DNA from: CAZODA01 sp964578485
GTDB lineage: Bacteria; Bacteroidota; Bacteroidia; Bacteroidales; Marinilabiliaceae
Direction of reading: 5' to 3'
NCBI GenBank assembly: GCA_964578485.1
Contig: CAZODA010000002.1
Location: 62,001-126,000 of the forward strand
DNA length: 64,000 nucleotides
Shown in pieces: positions 38,513-47,716 of this stretch (its first letter is position 1; every line of letters begins with the position of its first letter). A model generated the notes under the pieces. The model saw only the letters and a program-made list of their open reading frames with translations, was not told the DNA's origin and did not search any database. Made by a program: the position numbers and the translations under genes.

Positions 38513-38538
38513 AATTTATAATAAATAAAGATAAAATA

Positions 38539-38575
38539 AAAGGAGCTTTTTCATTGGAATTGCTCCTTTTTTCCT
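38539..38575 (+). terminator. intrinsic terminator after the lyase gene
   Basis: Arms AAAGGAGC (38539-38546) and GCTCCTTT (38562-38569), followed by T residues. The remaining ~395 nt to 38971 is AT-rich, with no gene, repeat or clear promoter that I could find. Confidence 0.8.
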
Positions 38576-38971
38576 TTTATTTATCTGTCTTTAGTTTGTA
38601 TTTTATAAAACATGTAATTTATTAGTACTCTGAACATAGTCCTTATATAAATTTATCCTGACTAAATAAAGCTCACATTGTTTTTCTGAGTGGAATATTA
38701 ATATTTTTAAAGAGAAAATTCTTTTTGATTTGTTTCATTAAAACCATAAATTTAGTTAAGTTAAAATCAATTTATACTCAACAAGAAACAAAATGAATAG
38801 ATAACTGTTAATTAAATGCATAAATAAAGATACTAACGAGTTAAATATAGTTCAGTCAATTAGAGAGCTTCAAACTTCAGCAAGAAAAATCAACTTTTTC
38901 GGGCATGAAGTTTGATTAATTTTTTATGGAATTGTCTGAACTAATAAATGATTTAAAAAAACAAATTACCC

Positions 38972-40285
38972 ATGTCAACATTTGAAATTATAATGCCAAA
39001 ATTAGGTGAAAGCGTTGAAGAGGCAACTATCACCAAATGGTTTGTTAAAATTGGCGATACCATTGAAGAAGATCAGGTATTAATGGAAATTGCCACCGAT
39101 AAAGTTGATTCAGAAATACCATCTGCAGTTGCAGGTACAGTTAAAGAAATTAAATATGAAGTTGACTCAGTAGTGCCTGTGGGTGAAGTTGTGGCTCTAA
39201 TTGATATAGGCGGTGAGGCTGGTGCTGAAGATGATAGCAAGGTTGAAGAGGAGCAGGTTAAGGCCGAGGAGAGTAGTGAAAAAGCTGCACCAAAAGATGT
39301 GGAATCAACTCCGGTTTCAGAAAAGGCTGATATTGCATCCAAACAACTTAGTGATCGTTTTTATTCACCCTTAGTAAAGAGCATTGCAAAAGAAGAAAAT
39401 ATTTCTTTTGAAGAGCTTGACAAAATAAAGGGAAGTGGAAACAATGGCAGACTTACAAAGAAGGATTTACTTGAATATATTGAAAAAGGTGCAAGTAAAC
39501 CTGCAGCAAAAGAAACATTTGTTGCGGCTCCTGTCTCACAATCCGATATTAAAGCTCCTGAAGTAAAAGTCGGTGAAGGTGATGAAGTTGTTGAAATGGA
39601 TCGCCTGCGAAAAATCATTGCAGATCACATGGTAATGTCAAAACATGTATCTCCTCATGTAACAAGCATTGTAGAAGCCGATGTAACAAATCTATTTATA
39701 TGGCGCAACAAGCAAAAAGACGCATTTCAAGAGAAATATGGAGAAAGGTTAACATTTATGCCTGCATTTACTCTTGCCGTTGCTAAAGCTTTATTAGATT
39801 ATCCGGGTATAAATGTTTCAGTTAGTGGAAGTTCTATAATAAAACGTAAAAATATAAATATAGGAATTGCGGTTGCACTGCCATCAGGCAATTTAATTGT
39901 ACCGGTAATAAAAAATGCTGATCGTAAAAATCTTGCCGGACTGGCAGGAGATATCAATCGTTTAGCTCTTGAAGCCAGGGAAAATCGTTTATCACCGGAT
40001 GATATACAGGGAGGTACCTTTACCATTACAAATTTTGGATCATTTAAAAATACCATAGGAACTCCTATTATTAATCAGCCTCAGGCAGCAATTTTGGCAA
40101 CGGGTACCATTGAAAAGAAACCCGCTGTTGTAGAAACTCCGTCAGGGGATATGATTGCAATTCGTCATAAAATGTTTCTATCATTATCCTATGATCACAG
40201 AGTTGTAGATGGGGTATTAGGTGGCCTTTTCTTACGTAAGATAGCAGACTATCTTGAAGAATGGAAAATTGATGATCCTATTTAA
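38972..40285 (+). CDS. 2-oxoacid dehydrogenase E2 (dihydrolipoamide acyltransferase)
   Basis: A 437-aa core of a 2-oxoacid dehydrogenase complex that moves the acyl group from lipoyl-lysine to CoA. One lipoyl domain with the lipoylated Lys in ATDKVDSEIP (about 44), an acidic/Ala-Pro linker, a peripheral-subunit-binding domain (FYSPLVKSIAKEENIS...GRLTKKDLLEYI, about 130-168) and a catalytic domain ending in SYDHRVVDGVLGG with the HxxxDG His and Asp. It is followed by the fused E1 gene, so it is probably the branched-chain or pyruvate-type complex; sequence alone cannot decide. The E3 gene is not in the window. Confidence 0.92.
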   Translation: MSTFEIIMPKLGESVEEATITKWFVKIGDTIEEDQVLMEIATDKVDSEIPSAVAGTVKEIKYEVDSVVPVGEVVALIDIGGEAGAEDDSKVEEEQVKAEESSEKAAPKDVESTPVSEKADIASKQLSDRFYSPLVKSIAKEENISFEELDKIKGSGNNGRLTKKDLLEYIEKGASKPAAKETFVAAPVSQSDIKAPEVKVGEGDEVVEMDRLRKIIADHMVMSKHVSPHVTSIVEADVTNLFIWRNKQKDAFQEKYGERLTFMPAFTLAVAKALLDYPGINVSVSGSSIIKRKNINIGIAVALPSGNLIVPVIKNADRKNLAGLAGDINRLALEARENRLSPDDIQGGTFTITNFGSFKNTIGTPIINQPQAAILATGTIEKKPAVVETPSGDMIAIRHKMFLSLSYDHRVVDGVLGGLFLRKIADYLEEWKIDDPI

Positions 40286-40400
40286 GCATTACTTTTTATG
40301 CTTAAATTTATAAGGCTGAAAAATATTAACAGCCATAATAGAGATTCGCAAAATAACATTGACCTTGGGATTTATATATCCTCAAAAAAAATAAAAAACA

Positions 40401-42452
40401 ATGAAGAGTGACGTAAAAAGTATCTATAGCATTAAAAAAACTGATAAAGAAACACTTTTAAAGTGGTATTATTTACTCTATTTGGGCCGTACCCTTGATG
40501 AGCGTGCTCCCAACTATTTAAAACAGGCTATTGGATGGTCTTACCATGCACCTGCTGCAGGGCATGATGGAATACAGAATGCAATTGGTCAGGTGTTCAG
40601 GAAAAACAAAGATCATTTATTTCCTTATTATCGTGATTTACAAACTTGTGTTTCTGCCGGATTAACAGCAGAAGAAATAATTTTAAATGGTATTTCAAAA
40701 GATGCTGATGTTGCCGGTGGCGGACGTCATATGTCGAACCACTTTGCCAAGCCTCCATGGAATATTCATAATGTTAGCAGTTCAACGGGTAATCACACCC
40801 TTCATGCGGTAGGATTGGGCCGTGCACTAAAAACTTATAAGGAGAAAGATGTAGTGGTAATCAGCAGCCAGGGTGAAAGTTCTGCTTCTGAAGGCTATGT
40901 TTATGAGGCTATCAATGGAGCATCCAACGAGCAGCTTCCTGTGGTTTTTGTAATTCAAGATAATGGTTATGGTATTTCTGTTCCCAAGGAGGACCAGACA
41001 GCTAATCGAAGGGTTGCAAAGAATTTTGAAGGCATCAAACATTTACGTATAATTTATTGTAACGGTAAAGATGTTTTCGATTCTATGAATGCAATGACAG
41101 AGGCTGTTGAGTGGGCCAAAAAGGAGCAAAAGCCTGTAATAGTGCAAGCCAATTGTGTTCGTATTAAATCTCACAGTAATAGTGACCGCCACGAATTGTA
41201 TCGTGATGAAAATGAGCTTAGCTATGTTCAGGAATATGATCCTCTGGCTAAATACCGGCGTATGCTTCTACGATATGAGCGTGCAAGTGAGGATGAATTA
41301 AAAAAGATAGAAGATCAGGTTAAGGCAGAAGTCAGGGCTGCACATACCAAGGCATTGGCTGCTCCACATCCAACAGCTGAATCTATTCATGATTTTGTAA
41401 TACCTGATCCTTATGTTTCAAAGAAATATCCTGAAGGACTTCATCAGCATGATGGTGAGAAAATCAGATTTATTACTGCTTTGAACGAAACATTAAAAGC
41501 TGAATTCCGTCATAATCCGGATACTTATCTTTGGGGGCAGGATATAGCAAATAAGGATAAAGGAGGCATATTTAACGTATCGGTAGGTATGCAGCAAGAA
41601 TTTGGAAAAACAAGGGTATTTAATGCCCCAATTGCTGAAGATTATATTATGGGAACAGCCAATGGCATGTCGAGATACAGAAAAGATTTGCGTGTTGTTG
41701 TTGAGGGTGCAGAATTTGCTGATTATTTTTGGCCTGCAATGGAACAATTTGTCGAAACCACCCATGAATACTGGCGTACCAAGGGGCAATTTTCACCCAA
41801 TGTTACAGTGCGTCTTGCATCCGGTGGATATATCGGAGGTGGCTTATATCATTCACAAACAATTGAAGGTGCTTTAACTACCTTTCCGGGTGTTCGTGTT
41901 GTTTATCCATCATTTGCCGATGATGCAGCGGGTCTCTTACGTACTTCAATCCGCTCGGAGGGTATGACGGTATTTATGGAGCCTAAATCTCTTTACAATG
42001 CTCCAAAAGCTGCCACAGCCATTCCTGATGACTTTGAAGTTCCCTTTGGTAAGGCACGTATCAGGCGTGAAGGAAAAGACCTTTCAATTATCACCTATGG
42101 AAATACTACACATTTTTCCTTGGATGCAGCTGAGAAATTAGCTAAGGAGGGTCTTGCAGATGTTGAAGTTTTAGATTTGAGAAGTCTTTCTCCTCTGGAT
42201 GAAGAAGCAATAATAAAAACAGTACAAAAAACTTCAAGAGTATTAATTGTCCATGAAGACAAAATATTTGGCGGCTTTGGTGGTGAACTGGCTGCAAAAA
42301 TAGCTGATTTGGCCTTTGAGTATTTAGATGCGCCCATTAAAAGAGTTGGATCTACTTTTACTCCGGTAGGCTTTAATCCTCATTTAGAAGCGGCTATTTT
42401 GCCAAATACGGCGGATATCCTTGAGACAGCTAAAGAATTATTAAAGTATTAA
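40401..42452 (+). CDS. fused E1 alpha/beta 2-oxoacid dehydrogenase
   Basis: A 683-aa thiamine-diphosphate-dependent decarboxylase with the alpha (residues 1-~330) and beta (~340-683) chains joined, a form common in Bacteroidetes. Alpha: GHDGIQNAIG, RDLQTCVSAGL, GRHMSNHFAK, the TPP/Mg region SQGESSASEGYVYEAINGAS then DNGYGIS (the usual GDG or GEG triplet reads GES here). Beta: FITALNETLKAEFRHNP, WGQDIANKDKGGIFNVS, FNAPIAEDYIMGTANGMS, EPKSLYNAPK and HEDKIFGGFGGELAA. It lies 115 nt after E2 and before a flavodoxin, in the same direction. Confidence 0.93.
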   Translation: MKSDVKSIYSIKKTDKETLLKWYYLLYLGRTLDERAPNYLKQAIGWSYHAPAAGHDGIQNAIGQVFRKNKDHLFPYYRDLQTCVSAGLTAEEIILNGISKDADVAGGGRHMSNHFAKPPWNIHNVSSSTGNHTLHAVGLGRALKTYKEKDVVVISSQGESSASEGYVYEAINGASNEQLPVVFVIQDNGYGISVPKEDQTANRRVAKNFEGIKHLRIIYCNGKDVFDSMNAMTEAVEWAKKEQKPVIVQANCVRIKSHSNSDRHELYRDENELSYVQEYDPLAKYRRMLLRYERASEDELKKIEDQVKAEVRAAHTKALAAPHPTAESIHDFVIPDPYVSKKYPEGLHQHDGEKIRFITALNETLKAEFRHNPDTYLWGQDIANKDKGGIFNVSVGMQQEFGKTRVFNAPIAEDYIMGTANGMSRYRKDLRVVVEGAEFADYFWPAMEQFVETTHEYWRTKGQFSPNVTVRLASGGYIGGGLYHSQTIEGALTTFPGVRVVYPSFADDAAGLLRTSIRSEGMTVFMEPKSLYNAPKAATAIPDDFEVPFGKARIRREGKDLSIITYGNTTHFSLDAAEKLAKEGLADVEVLDLRSLSPLDEEAIIKTVQKTSRVLIVHEDKIFGGFGGELAAKIADLAFEYLDAPIKRVGSTFTPVGFNPHLEAAILPNTADILETAKELLKY

Positions 42453-42516
42453 AATCTTTATAAATAATTAAAGTTACTTATATCAAAACTTTAACACTTA
42501 AAATCAAAATAAAAAA

Positions 42517-43023
42517 ATGAAAAAGATTGGCATTTTTTATAGTTTCAGGTCGATAAAGACCGCTCAGCAGATAAAAAAGATTAGAAATTTTTTGGGAAAA
42601 GAAAAGTGTGAAGAGGTTGATGTCGATATTGCAAATTTGGAAGATTTTAATAAATATGAAAATTTTATTTTTGCTGTTCCAACATGGTTTGATGGAGAAT
42701 TGCCAAATTATTGGGATGAATTTCTTCCTACTATTGAAGAAGAATCTTTGAAAGGAAAGAAATTTGCTCTCTTTGGAGGAGGGGATCAAAAAAGATATTC
42801 AGAGAACTTTGTTGATGGCTTAGGAATAATGGCCGAATTCCTTGAGGAAAGGAAGGGCAAGATAGTAGGACGTACTTCCATTAAGGGCTATACTTTTGAA
42901 TATTCAAGGGCGCAAAGAGGGAATTTCTTTGTTGGCTTGGCCTTGGATATAGAAAACCAGTCTTTTAATACTAATGAACGGATTGAAAATTGGGTGAAAC
43001 AATTAGAAAAAGAGTTTAACTAA
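42517..43023 (+). CDS. flavodoxin with atypical FMN phosphate loop
   Basis: A 168-aa small electron carrier of the long-chain flavodoxin type. The later parts are normal: VPTWFDGELPNYWDEFL, FALFGGGDQKRYSENFVDGL, SIKGYTFEYSRA and FVGLALDIENQ. The N-terminal phosphate-binding loop, usually (T/S)-x-T-G-N-T, reads FYSFRSIKTAQQ, so the Gly-Asn-Thr triplet is absent. FMN binding may be altered. It follows the E1 gene by 64 nt. Downstream the sequence runs into repeats. This could be a paralogue of a normal flavodoxin elsewhere. Confidence 0.8.
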   Translation: MKKIGIFYSFRSIKTAQQIKKIRNFLGKEKCEEVDVDIANLEDFNKYENFIFAVPTWFDGELPNYWDEFLPTIEEESLKGKKFALFGGGDQKRYSENFVDGLGIMAEFLEERKGKIVGRTSIKGYTFEYSRAQRGNFFVGLALDIENQSFNTNERIENWVKQLEKEFN

Positions 43024-43906
43024 CAGGCCATCAGTTAACAATGAACAATGATCAGTTAACAGTAAAAATGATTAACAATGTAGAGACGCACTGCCGTGCG
43101 TCTTTATCTTACATGACATGTGTTGTCCGTTTCGGGTTTTAGAGCGATTCATTTCTGCGGAATGATTTTTAGGTATTGCATCTTTACTATCAGCGTATCA
43201 TTTTTATTAGATATTTTTTATTTACGTAACAGCTCGGTTTCTGCAATCCGGAGGATTGCAACGCTCGGTAGAAAATATGGCATCTCTCCCCACCCACATT
43301 CCGTTAGGAATGTGACCTTGTTCTATTATCTTGAAAATTAACTAATCATCTCATTTGCTAATTAGCTAATTAATTTATAGGCTGAAAGCCTTATATATTA
43401 CAGCCTCCCGCCGTCATGAAACTTGGGGGAACAAGCTAGGGCAACGCACCGGGTTGGCAATAACCCACGCCACATGCGCCTTGAAGTAGCAACATGAATT
43501 TTAATGTTGAGGACTACGTCGTTTAGAATGGTTTATATTTATAATATATAACACCCAAACTGCTCCCCTTTTGAAGGGGAGCTGTCCGGAGGACTGAGGG
43601 GTTTAACTGGTTAAACAGAATTAAGTTTATTATAACACAACTACAGCTCCACTTTTGCAGGGAGGCTGTTATTTGCATGATTTCTCCGTAAGAATATAAT
43701 TTTGTATAATGATTTTTACTAACTATTTGAAACCATGAAATCAGTAACTTCATTTCCGCATATTTTGGCAATTAGATTTCCCCACTATAATTCTTTAATA
43801 TATAACGCCCCAATTGCTGCACGTTTATATAAAGATATGGTAGTGTCCACTTTAGTGTGTCTATGACATGTTTCTCTATCTCTATTTTATAGTTGTTTTT
43901 TTGTAA
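43024..43906. repeat. island of palindromic intergenic repeats
   Basis: About 880 nt with no credible gene. It holds several near-perfect short hairpins of different sequence: AGACGCAC..GTGCGTCT (43084-43103), TGCAATCC..GGATTGCA (43242-43260), CACATTCC..GGAATGTG (43295-43314) and GCTCCCCTT..AAGGGGAGC (43562-43582), with a diverged second copy of the last at about 43648-43672. There is also a GC-richer block at 43400-43530. The ATCAGTTAACA motif occurs twice at 43029-43062. These are typical of dispersed repeat families; a transposase remnant adjoins. Confidence 0.7.
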
Positions 43907-44367
43907 TTAAGTTTCTGTTGTGATTTTATGTTTCATTAATTTAGGTTCAAATTTCAAATTATATATTGGATAAAAATAATGTTCTTGACTTTTATCAATC
44001 GCAACACTTGTACTTAATGCTAAAACAGACTCCTCATTGGGAAAGCTGCTCTTACCTTTAATGTCCTACGGCAGCTTTTATTAAATCGTTCTATCCAATT
44101 AGTAGTATATAACATACGGCGAACACGATAATCATAATTTAAAAAGGTTAAGTAAGGTTCGATGGTACAATTATCTAAATATTTTTTTATAGAAGGATAT
44201 TTCTTTTTCCAATGCTCTTTTAAATTGTTAAAGCGTTCTTTACCTTGCTTCAGATTATGATCCTTATCGTCAGGTGAAAATATATTAGCTAAATCTTTTG
44301 CAATTTCACTTTTGTCTTCACTCCATACTCTAGCCATAAAGTTACGTTGCAGATGTACTGTGCATAG
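43907..44367 (-). pseudogene. IS256 (Mutator)-family transposase remnant, frameshifted and truncated
   Basis: The longest intact frame is 105 aa (44020-44337): MARVWSEDKSEIAKDLANIF through the MLYTTNWIERFNKSCRR segment, which is the C-terminal third of an IS256-family transposase. Upstream the homology goes on in frame (LCTVHLQRNF) to a stop codon at 44368-44370, so the N-terminal two thirds are gone. At about 44030 a frameshift occurs: after RAAFP the family sequence resumes in another frame as PNEESVLALSTSVAIDKSQE and ends at 43907. It is not functional. One end of the element may lie at about 43850 (GTGTCCACTTTAGTGTGTC); the other is replaced by the heptamer repeat. Confidence 0.82.
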
Positions 44368-44387
44368 CTAATGGGCTGTATTAGGAT

Positions 44388-44535
44388 AACTCTAACCCCG
44401 AAACTCTAACCCCGAAACTCTAAACCCGAAACTCGAAACCCGAAACTCTAAACCCGAAACTCTAAACCCGAAACTCTAAACCCGAAACTCTAAACTCGAA
44501 ACTCGAAACTCGAAACCCGAAACTCGAAACCCGAA
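44388..44535. repeat. telomere-like heptamer tandem repeat
   Basis: About 21 back-to-back units of AAACTCT, AAACTCG and AAACCCG (first units AACCCCG), often arranged as 14-bp pairs. The array is about 148 bp, ends sharply at 44535 (AAACCCGAATAG) and starts next to the truncated transposase end. No ORF crosses it with sense. The function is unknown. Confidence 0.85.
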
Positions 44536-45281
44536 TAGCAGGATGCTTTGTGGACATTAGAAACTATCCTTATGCGCCGACTATAATTTTAATATTCTCT
44601 CATAGAGTAGGAGGGATGCATACTGTTTACAAATGTATCATAACAAGGATCTTCACATTTCCTATATTCATTACACAATAAAAACAAGATTAAAATTCAA
44701 ATAATCAGTCAGTTATTAAATTTACTTAAAGTTCTTATCTAGGTATAAATCAAAAAACATGAATAATTATTCAAAACATAGTCTAAATTAAAATTTTATC
44801 CTAACTATTTGATTCAAAACCAGTATAATAGACGATTTAATTATAGTAACAAATCAAGTTAAATAAAACAAAGGACAATATACTGAGAATCAAAACCAAT
44901 ATAAGACAGTTATCAGCTACAAAGCTTAACAAGAATACTGTTATCATCTTAAATACAACATAAGCTTAATCAATTAGAACCTTGTTATTCAAAAGATTGT
45001 CCACAAACTACTATAGAAGTAATTCAATTTTCAAAACTCCCGTCTTTTTTTAAGTTCAGTCTGACTACAAATGTAAACAATAAGCGTTAATTTTAAATTT
45101 TATGAATAAATTATTTTTTAGTACATTTGTAACAGCTATAAGTCATGTTTACATTTATAACATCACTCTGTAACAAAATTTGAACAAAAAAAAAGAAATA
45201 AAACTTCCGGCACATAAAGTGCATCAAGCTTTTCGAAATATTTGCATTATGAAATGAAATCATAAGTAAAAAACTATTCCT
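44536..45281. other. AT-rich gap before the XRE gene with repeated TACATTTG motifs
   Basis: About 746 nt with no gene. The first 500 nt is simple AT-rich sequence, with an imperfect direct repeat (CAAAACCAGTATAATAGAC at 44815 and CAAAACCAATATAAGACAG at 44890). The last 220 nt holds TACATTTG-type elements at 45068-45075 (minus), 45122-45129 (plus) and an inexact one at 45147-45161, which double as promoter boxes and possible regulator sites. Confidence 0.5.
45122..45129 (+). promoter_or_regulatory. possible XRE gene promoter / operator (TACATTTG)
   Basis: An exact TAnnTTTG box inside GTACATTTGTAAC, itself half-palindromic. A back-to-back copy on the minus strand lies at 45068-45075. It is about 150 nt upstream of the XRE start codon, which is a long leader, so it may be an operator as well. 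Confidence 0.35.
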
Positions 45282-45812
45282 ATGAAAAACAGACTACAGC
45301 AAATCATAAGCACAGAAGGCATAAGCGCCTTAAAATTCGCCGAAATTATCGATGTTCAGCGGTCAACGGTTAGTCATATCTTATCCGGCAGGAATAATCC
45401 AAGTTTAGAATTCATACAAAAGACCCTTAATAATTTTCCTCAAATTAACACAGACTGGTTTATAACCGGAAGAGGAGAGATGTATATAGAACCTGCTTCA
45501 ACTACAAATGAAAGAACTAATAAATCGGAGCAAAATTCCCGAGATTTGTTTTCAGTATTAAAAGATGAAGAACAGGCAAGTTATCAGGCCATATCATCAA
45601 TTGGCAGCAATGATGACGAAGAAAGTGATAATGATAAGGAGAGTGCTGATAATAAAGACATAGATAGTACTATAAACAAAGAAGAAACAGCAAATAACAA
45701 AGAAAAAGAACCGGATATTTCAGGCATGCCTATAAGCGCAAGTCCTCTTGAACGCATAGTAATATTTTATAAAAATGGCAGCTTCAAAGAATATCTGCCA
45801 CAACAAATTTAA
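45282..45812 (+). CDS. XRE-family helix-turn-helix regulator
   Basis: A 176-aa DNA-binding protein. Residues 1-70 form the HTH_XRE domain (LKFAEIIDVQRSTVSHILSG, then NNPSLEFIQKTLNNFPQINT) ending DWFITGRGEMY. A very acidic, low-complexity linker follows (about 100-145, rich in D, E, N, K), then a short C-terminal motif SPLERIVIFYKNGSFKEYLP. This layout is common and poorly characterised in Bacteroidetes. Possible sites are the TACATTTG motifs in front of it. It is not in an operon with pyrK, which has its own promoter. Confidence 0.82.
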   Translation: MKNRLQQIISTEGISALKFAEIIDVQRSTVSHILSGRNNPSLEFIQKTLNNFPQINTDWFITGRGEMYIEPASTTNERTNKSEQNSRDLFSVLKDEEQASYQAISSIGSNDDEESDNDKESADNKDIDSTINKEETANNKEKEPDISGMPISASPLERIVIFYKNGSFKEYLPQQI

Positions 45813-45860
45813 ATATAAAATACAGACTTAAGCATCAACAACTTTCTCATCAAAAATCAT

Positions 45861-45868
45861 TATCTTTG
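45861..45868 (+). promoter_or_regulatory. pyrK -7 promoter box (TATCTTTG)
   Basis: An exact TAnnTTTG match between the XRE gene and pyrK. A start at about 45875 leaves a leader of some 130 nt before the ATG at 46006. Confidence 0.45.
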
Positions 45869-46005
45869 CATGATCATTTTTTTGGTTTGCCTTTGCAAAT
45901 CATCAATGAGATAAGAAATAATATTTGCAGATATATAAGTACTTATATATCACAAAAGAAAGCAGAAAAAATTATAAATACATAGCACTTAGAAGAATCA
46001 TTCCG

Positions 46006-46788
46006 ATGAAATATATACATGATTTTAAAGTTATCAGCAATACTCGGGAAAATGATGAATTTGTTGTTTTAACCCTTCAATATACCGGTGATAAGCTCCC
46101 CGAAATGACAGCCGGCCAATTTGCAGAAGTCAGAATTGACCATACACCTGCAGTTTATTTACGTCGTCCACTTTCAATTCATGATGTGGATTACAATAAA
46201 AAAGAAATCAGTTTTTTAATTCAGGAAGTCGGTGAAGGAACTCGCTGGTTGACAAAATTAAAATCAGGCAACTCCATAAATTTAATCTATCCACTTGGAA
46301 AAGGATATAAACTCCCCTCAAATAAAGAAGATAGTGTATTATTAGTAGGTGGTGGATGCGGAGTAGCACCCTTATTGTACCTTGGCCGAACTTTATTCGA
46401 TCTTGGAATAAAACCTCGTTTTCTTATTGGGGTTAAACGTGCCTCTTCCTTAGTCAGATTAGACGAATACCGCAGACTTGGGGAAGTAATGGTTACCACA
46501 GAAGATGGATCCTATGGTCACAAAGGCTTTGTAATAGATCATCCTGTCATGAAGACAGAAAACCCTGATTTTAAACATATTTATACTTGCGGACCTGAAG
46601 CTATGATGAAGGAGTTGGCTAAATACGCACACAAACACAATATTTCTTGTCAGGTTTCACTTGAAAACTTGATGGCATGTGGCTTTGGTGTTTGTCTTTG
46701 TTGTGTTACAGCCACTATTGAAGGTCATAAATGTACTTGTACCGATGGACCGGTTTTTGATTCAAAATATTTACAATGGCAGATTTAA
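46006..46788 (+). CDS. pyrK: dihydroorotate dehydrogenase electron transfer subunit
   Basis: A 260-aa FAD and 2Fe-2S protein passing electrons from dihydroorotate dehydrogenase B to NAD+ in pyrimidine synthesis. FAD-binding motif YLRRPLSIHDV, then the NAD-binding fold (LLVGGGCGVAPLLYLGR, YTCGPEAMMKELA) and the C-terminal Cys cluster CGFGVCLCC...CTCTDGPVF. The ATG at 46006 (MKYIHDFKVISN) is preferred over an upstream TTG at 45925 because it gives the normal N-terminus. Its last 13 nt overlap the start of pyrD. Confidence 0.95.
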   Translation: MKYIHDFKVISNTRENDEFVVLTLQYTGDKLPEMTAGQFAEVRIDHTPAVYLRRPLSIHDVDYNKKEISFLIQEVGEGTRWLTKLKSGNSINLIYPLGKGYKLPSNKEDSVLLVGGGCGVAPLLYLGRTLFDLGIKPRFLIGVKRASSLVRLDEYRRLGEVMVTTEDGSYGHKGFVIDHPVMKTENPDFKHIYTCGPEAMMKELAKYAHKHNISCQVSLENLMACGFGVCLCCVTATIEGHKCTCTDGPVFDSKYLQWQI

Positions 46789-47684
46789 CAGTACAATTAA
46801 AAGGATTAAAGCTTAAAAATCCGGTTATGACGGCTTCCGGTACCTTTGGATATGGAGAAGAATATGCCGAATTTATCGATATTGGAGCCTTGGGAGGCAT
46901 TATAGTTAAAGGAACGACACTTCATCCGAGAGAAGGAAATGCCTATCCCAGAATGGCGGAAACACCCAAAGGCATGCTTAATTCTGTTGGACTTCAAAAT
47001 AAAGGTGTAACAGCATTTATTAATGAGATTTATCCGCGTATCAAACATTTTGATACAAATATTTTTGTAAATGTATCCGGTTCCACTATTGAAGAATATG
47101 TTGAAGTTGCAGAAAAGCTAAATGATTTGTCAGCTATTCCCGGTATTGAACTTAATATTTCATGTCCCAATGTTAAAGAAGGTGGCATGGCTTTCGGGGT
47201 AAGCTGTCCTTCTGCCATGGCAGTTACTGATGCTGTCCGTAAAGTTTACCACAAACATCTGATGGTTAAGCTTTCTCCTAATGTAACCAGCATTACCGAA
47301 ATTGCAAAAGGTGTTGAAGATACAGGTGCTGATTCAATATCATTGATTAACACTATATTAGGTATGGCTATAGATGTAAACACAAGGAAGCCTTCCTTAT
47401 CAACAATAACAGGGGGATTATCGGGACCATGCATTAAACCTGTAGCACTTCGCATGGTATGGGAAGTGGCAAATGCAGTGAAAGTTCCGGTTATTGGCAT
47501 GGGAGGGATTTCATCAGCAGAAGATGCCATTGAATTCCTTCTTGCCGGTGCATCTGCCATTCAAATTGGAACTGCCAATTTTGTCGATCCTCAGGTTACA
47601 ATAAAAGTGCTATCAGGTATTGAAGCATATTTAAACAAACATAAAATAGATTCAGTGAAGGCACTCAGTGGCGCAATGTCTTAA
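46776..47684 (+). CDS. pyrD: dihydroorotate dehydrogenase B, catalytic subunit
   Basis: A 302-aa FMN enzyme oxidising dihydroorotate to orotate. Type 1B marks: NPVMTASGTFGYGEEY, KGTTLHPREGN, ELNISCPNVKEGG, the base-supplying Cys in VSCPSAMAV, KLSPNVTSI, GGLSGPCIKPVALRMV and PVIGMGGISSAEDAIEFLLAG. It overlaps pyrK by 13 nt, as in other bacteria where the two subunits form a complex. Confidence 0.96.
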   Translation: MADLTVQLKGLKLKNPVMTASGTFGYGEEYAEFIDIGALGGIIVKGTTLHPREGNAYPRMAETPKGMLNSVGLQNKGVTAFINEIYPRIKHFDTNIFVNVSGSTIEEYVEVAEKLNDLSAIPGIELNISCPNVKEGGMAFGVSCPSAMAVTDAVRKVYHKHLMVKLSPNVTSITEIAKGVEDTGADSISLINTILGMAIDVNTRKPSLSTITGGLSGPCIKPVALRMVWEVANAVKVPVIGMGGISSAEDAIEFLLAGASAIQIGTANFVDPQVTIKVLSGIEAYLNKHKIDSVKALSGAMS

Positions 47685-47716
47685 TCTCCTTATTGCCGGA
47701 CATATCACTTTGCTGA

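Noticed and set aside
40845..40985. Inactive E1 because the GDG triplet is GES
   Set aside because: Fused E1 proteins of this phylum commonly vary at the third position, and the other cofactor residues are kept.
43120..43341. 73-codon ORF in the repeat island
   Set aside because: It is built across two palindromic repeats and has no sensible composition or family; read as chance coding.
44388..44535. CRISPR array
   Set aside because: The units are contiguous heptamers with no spacers, and no cas genes are near.
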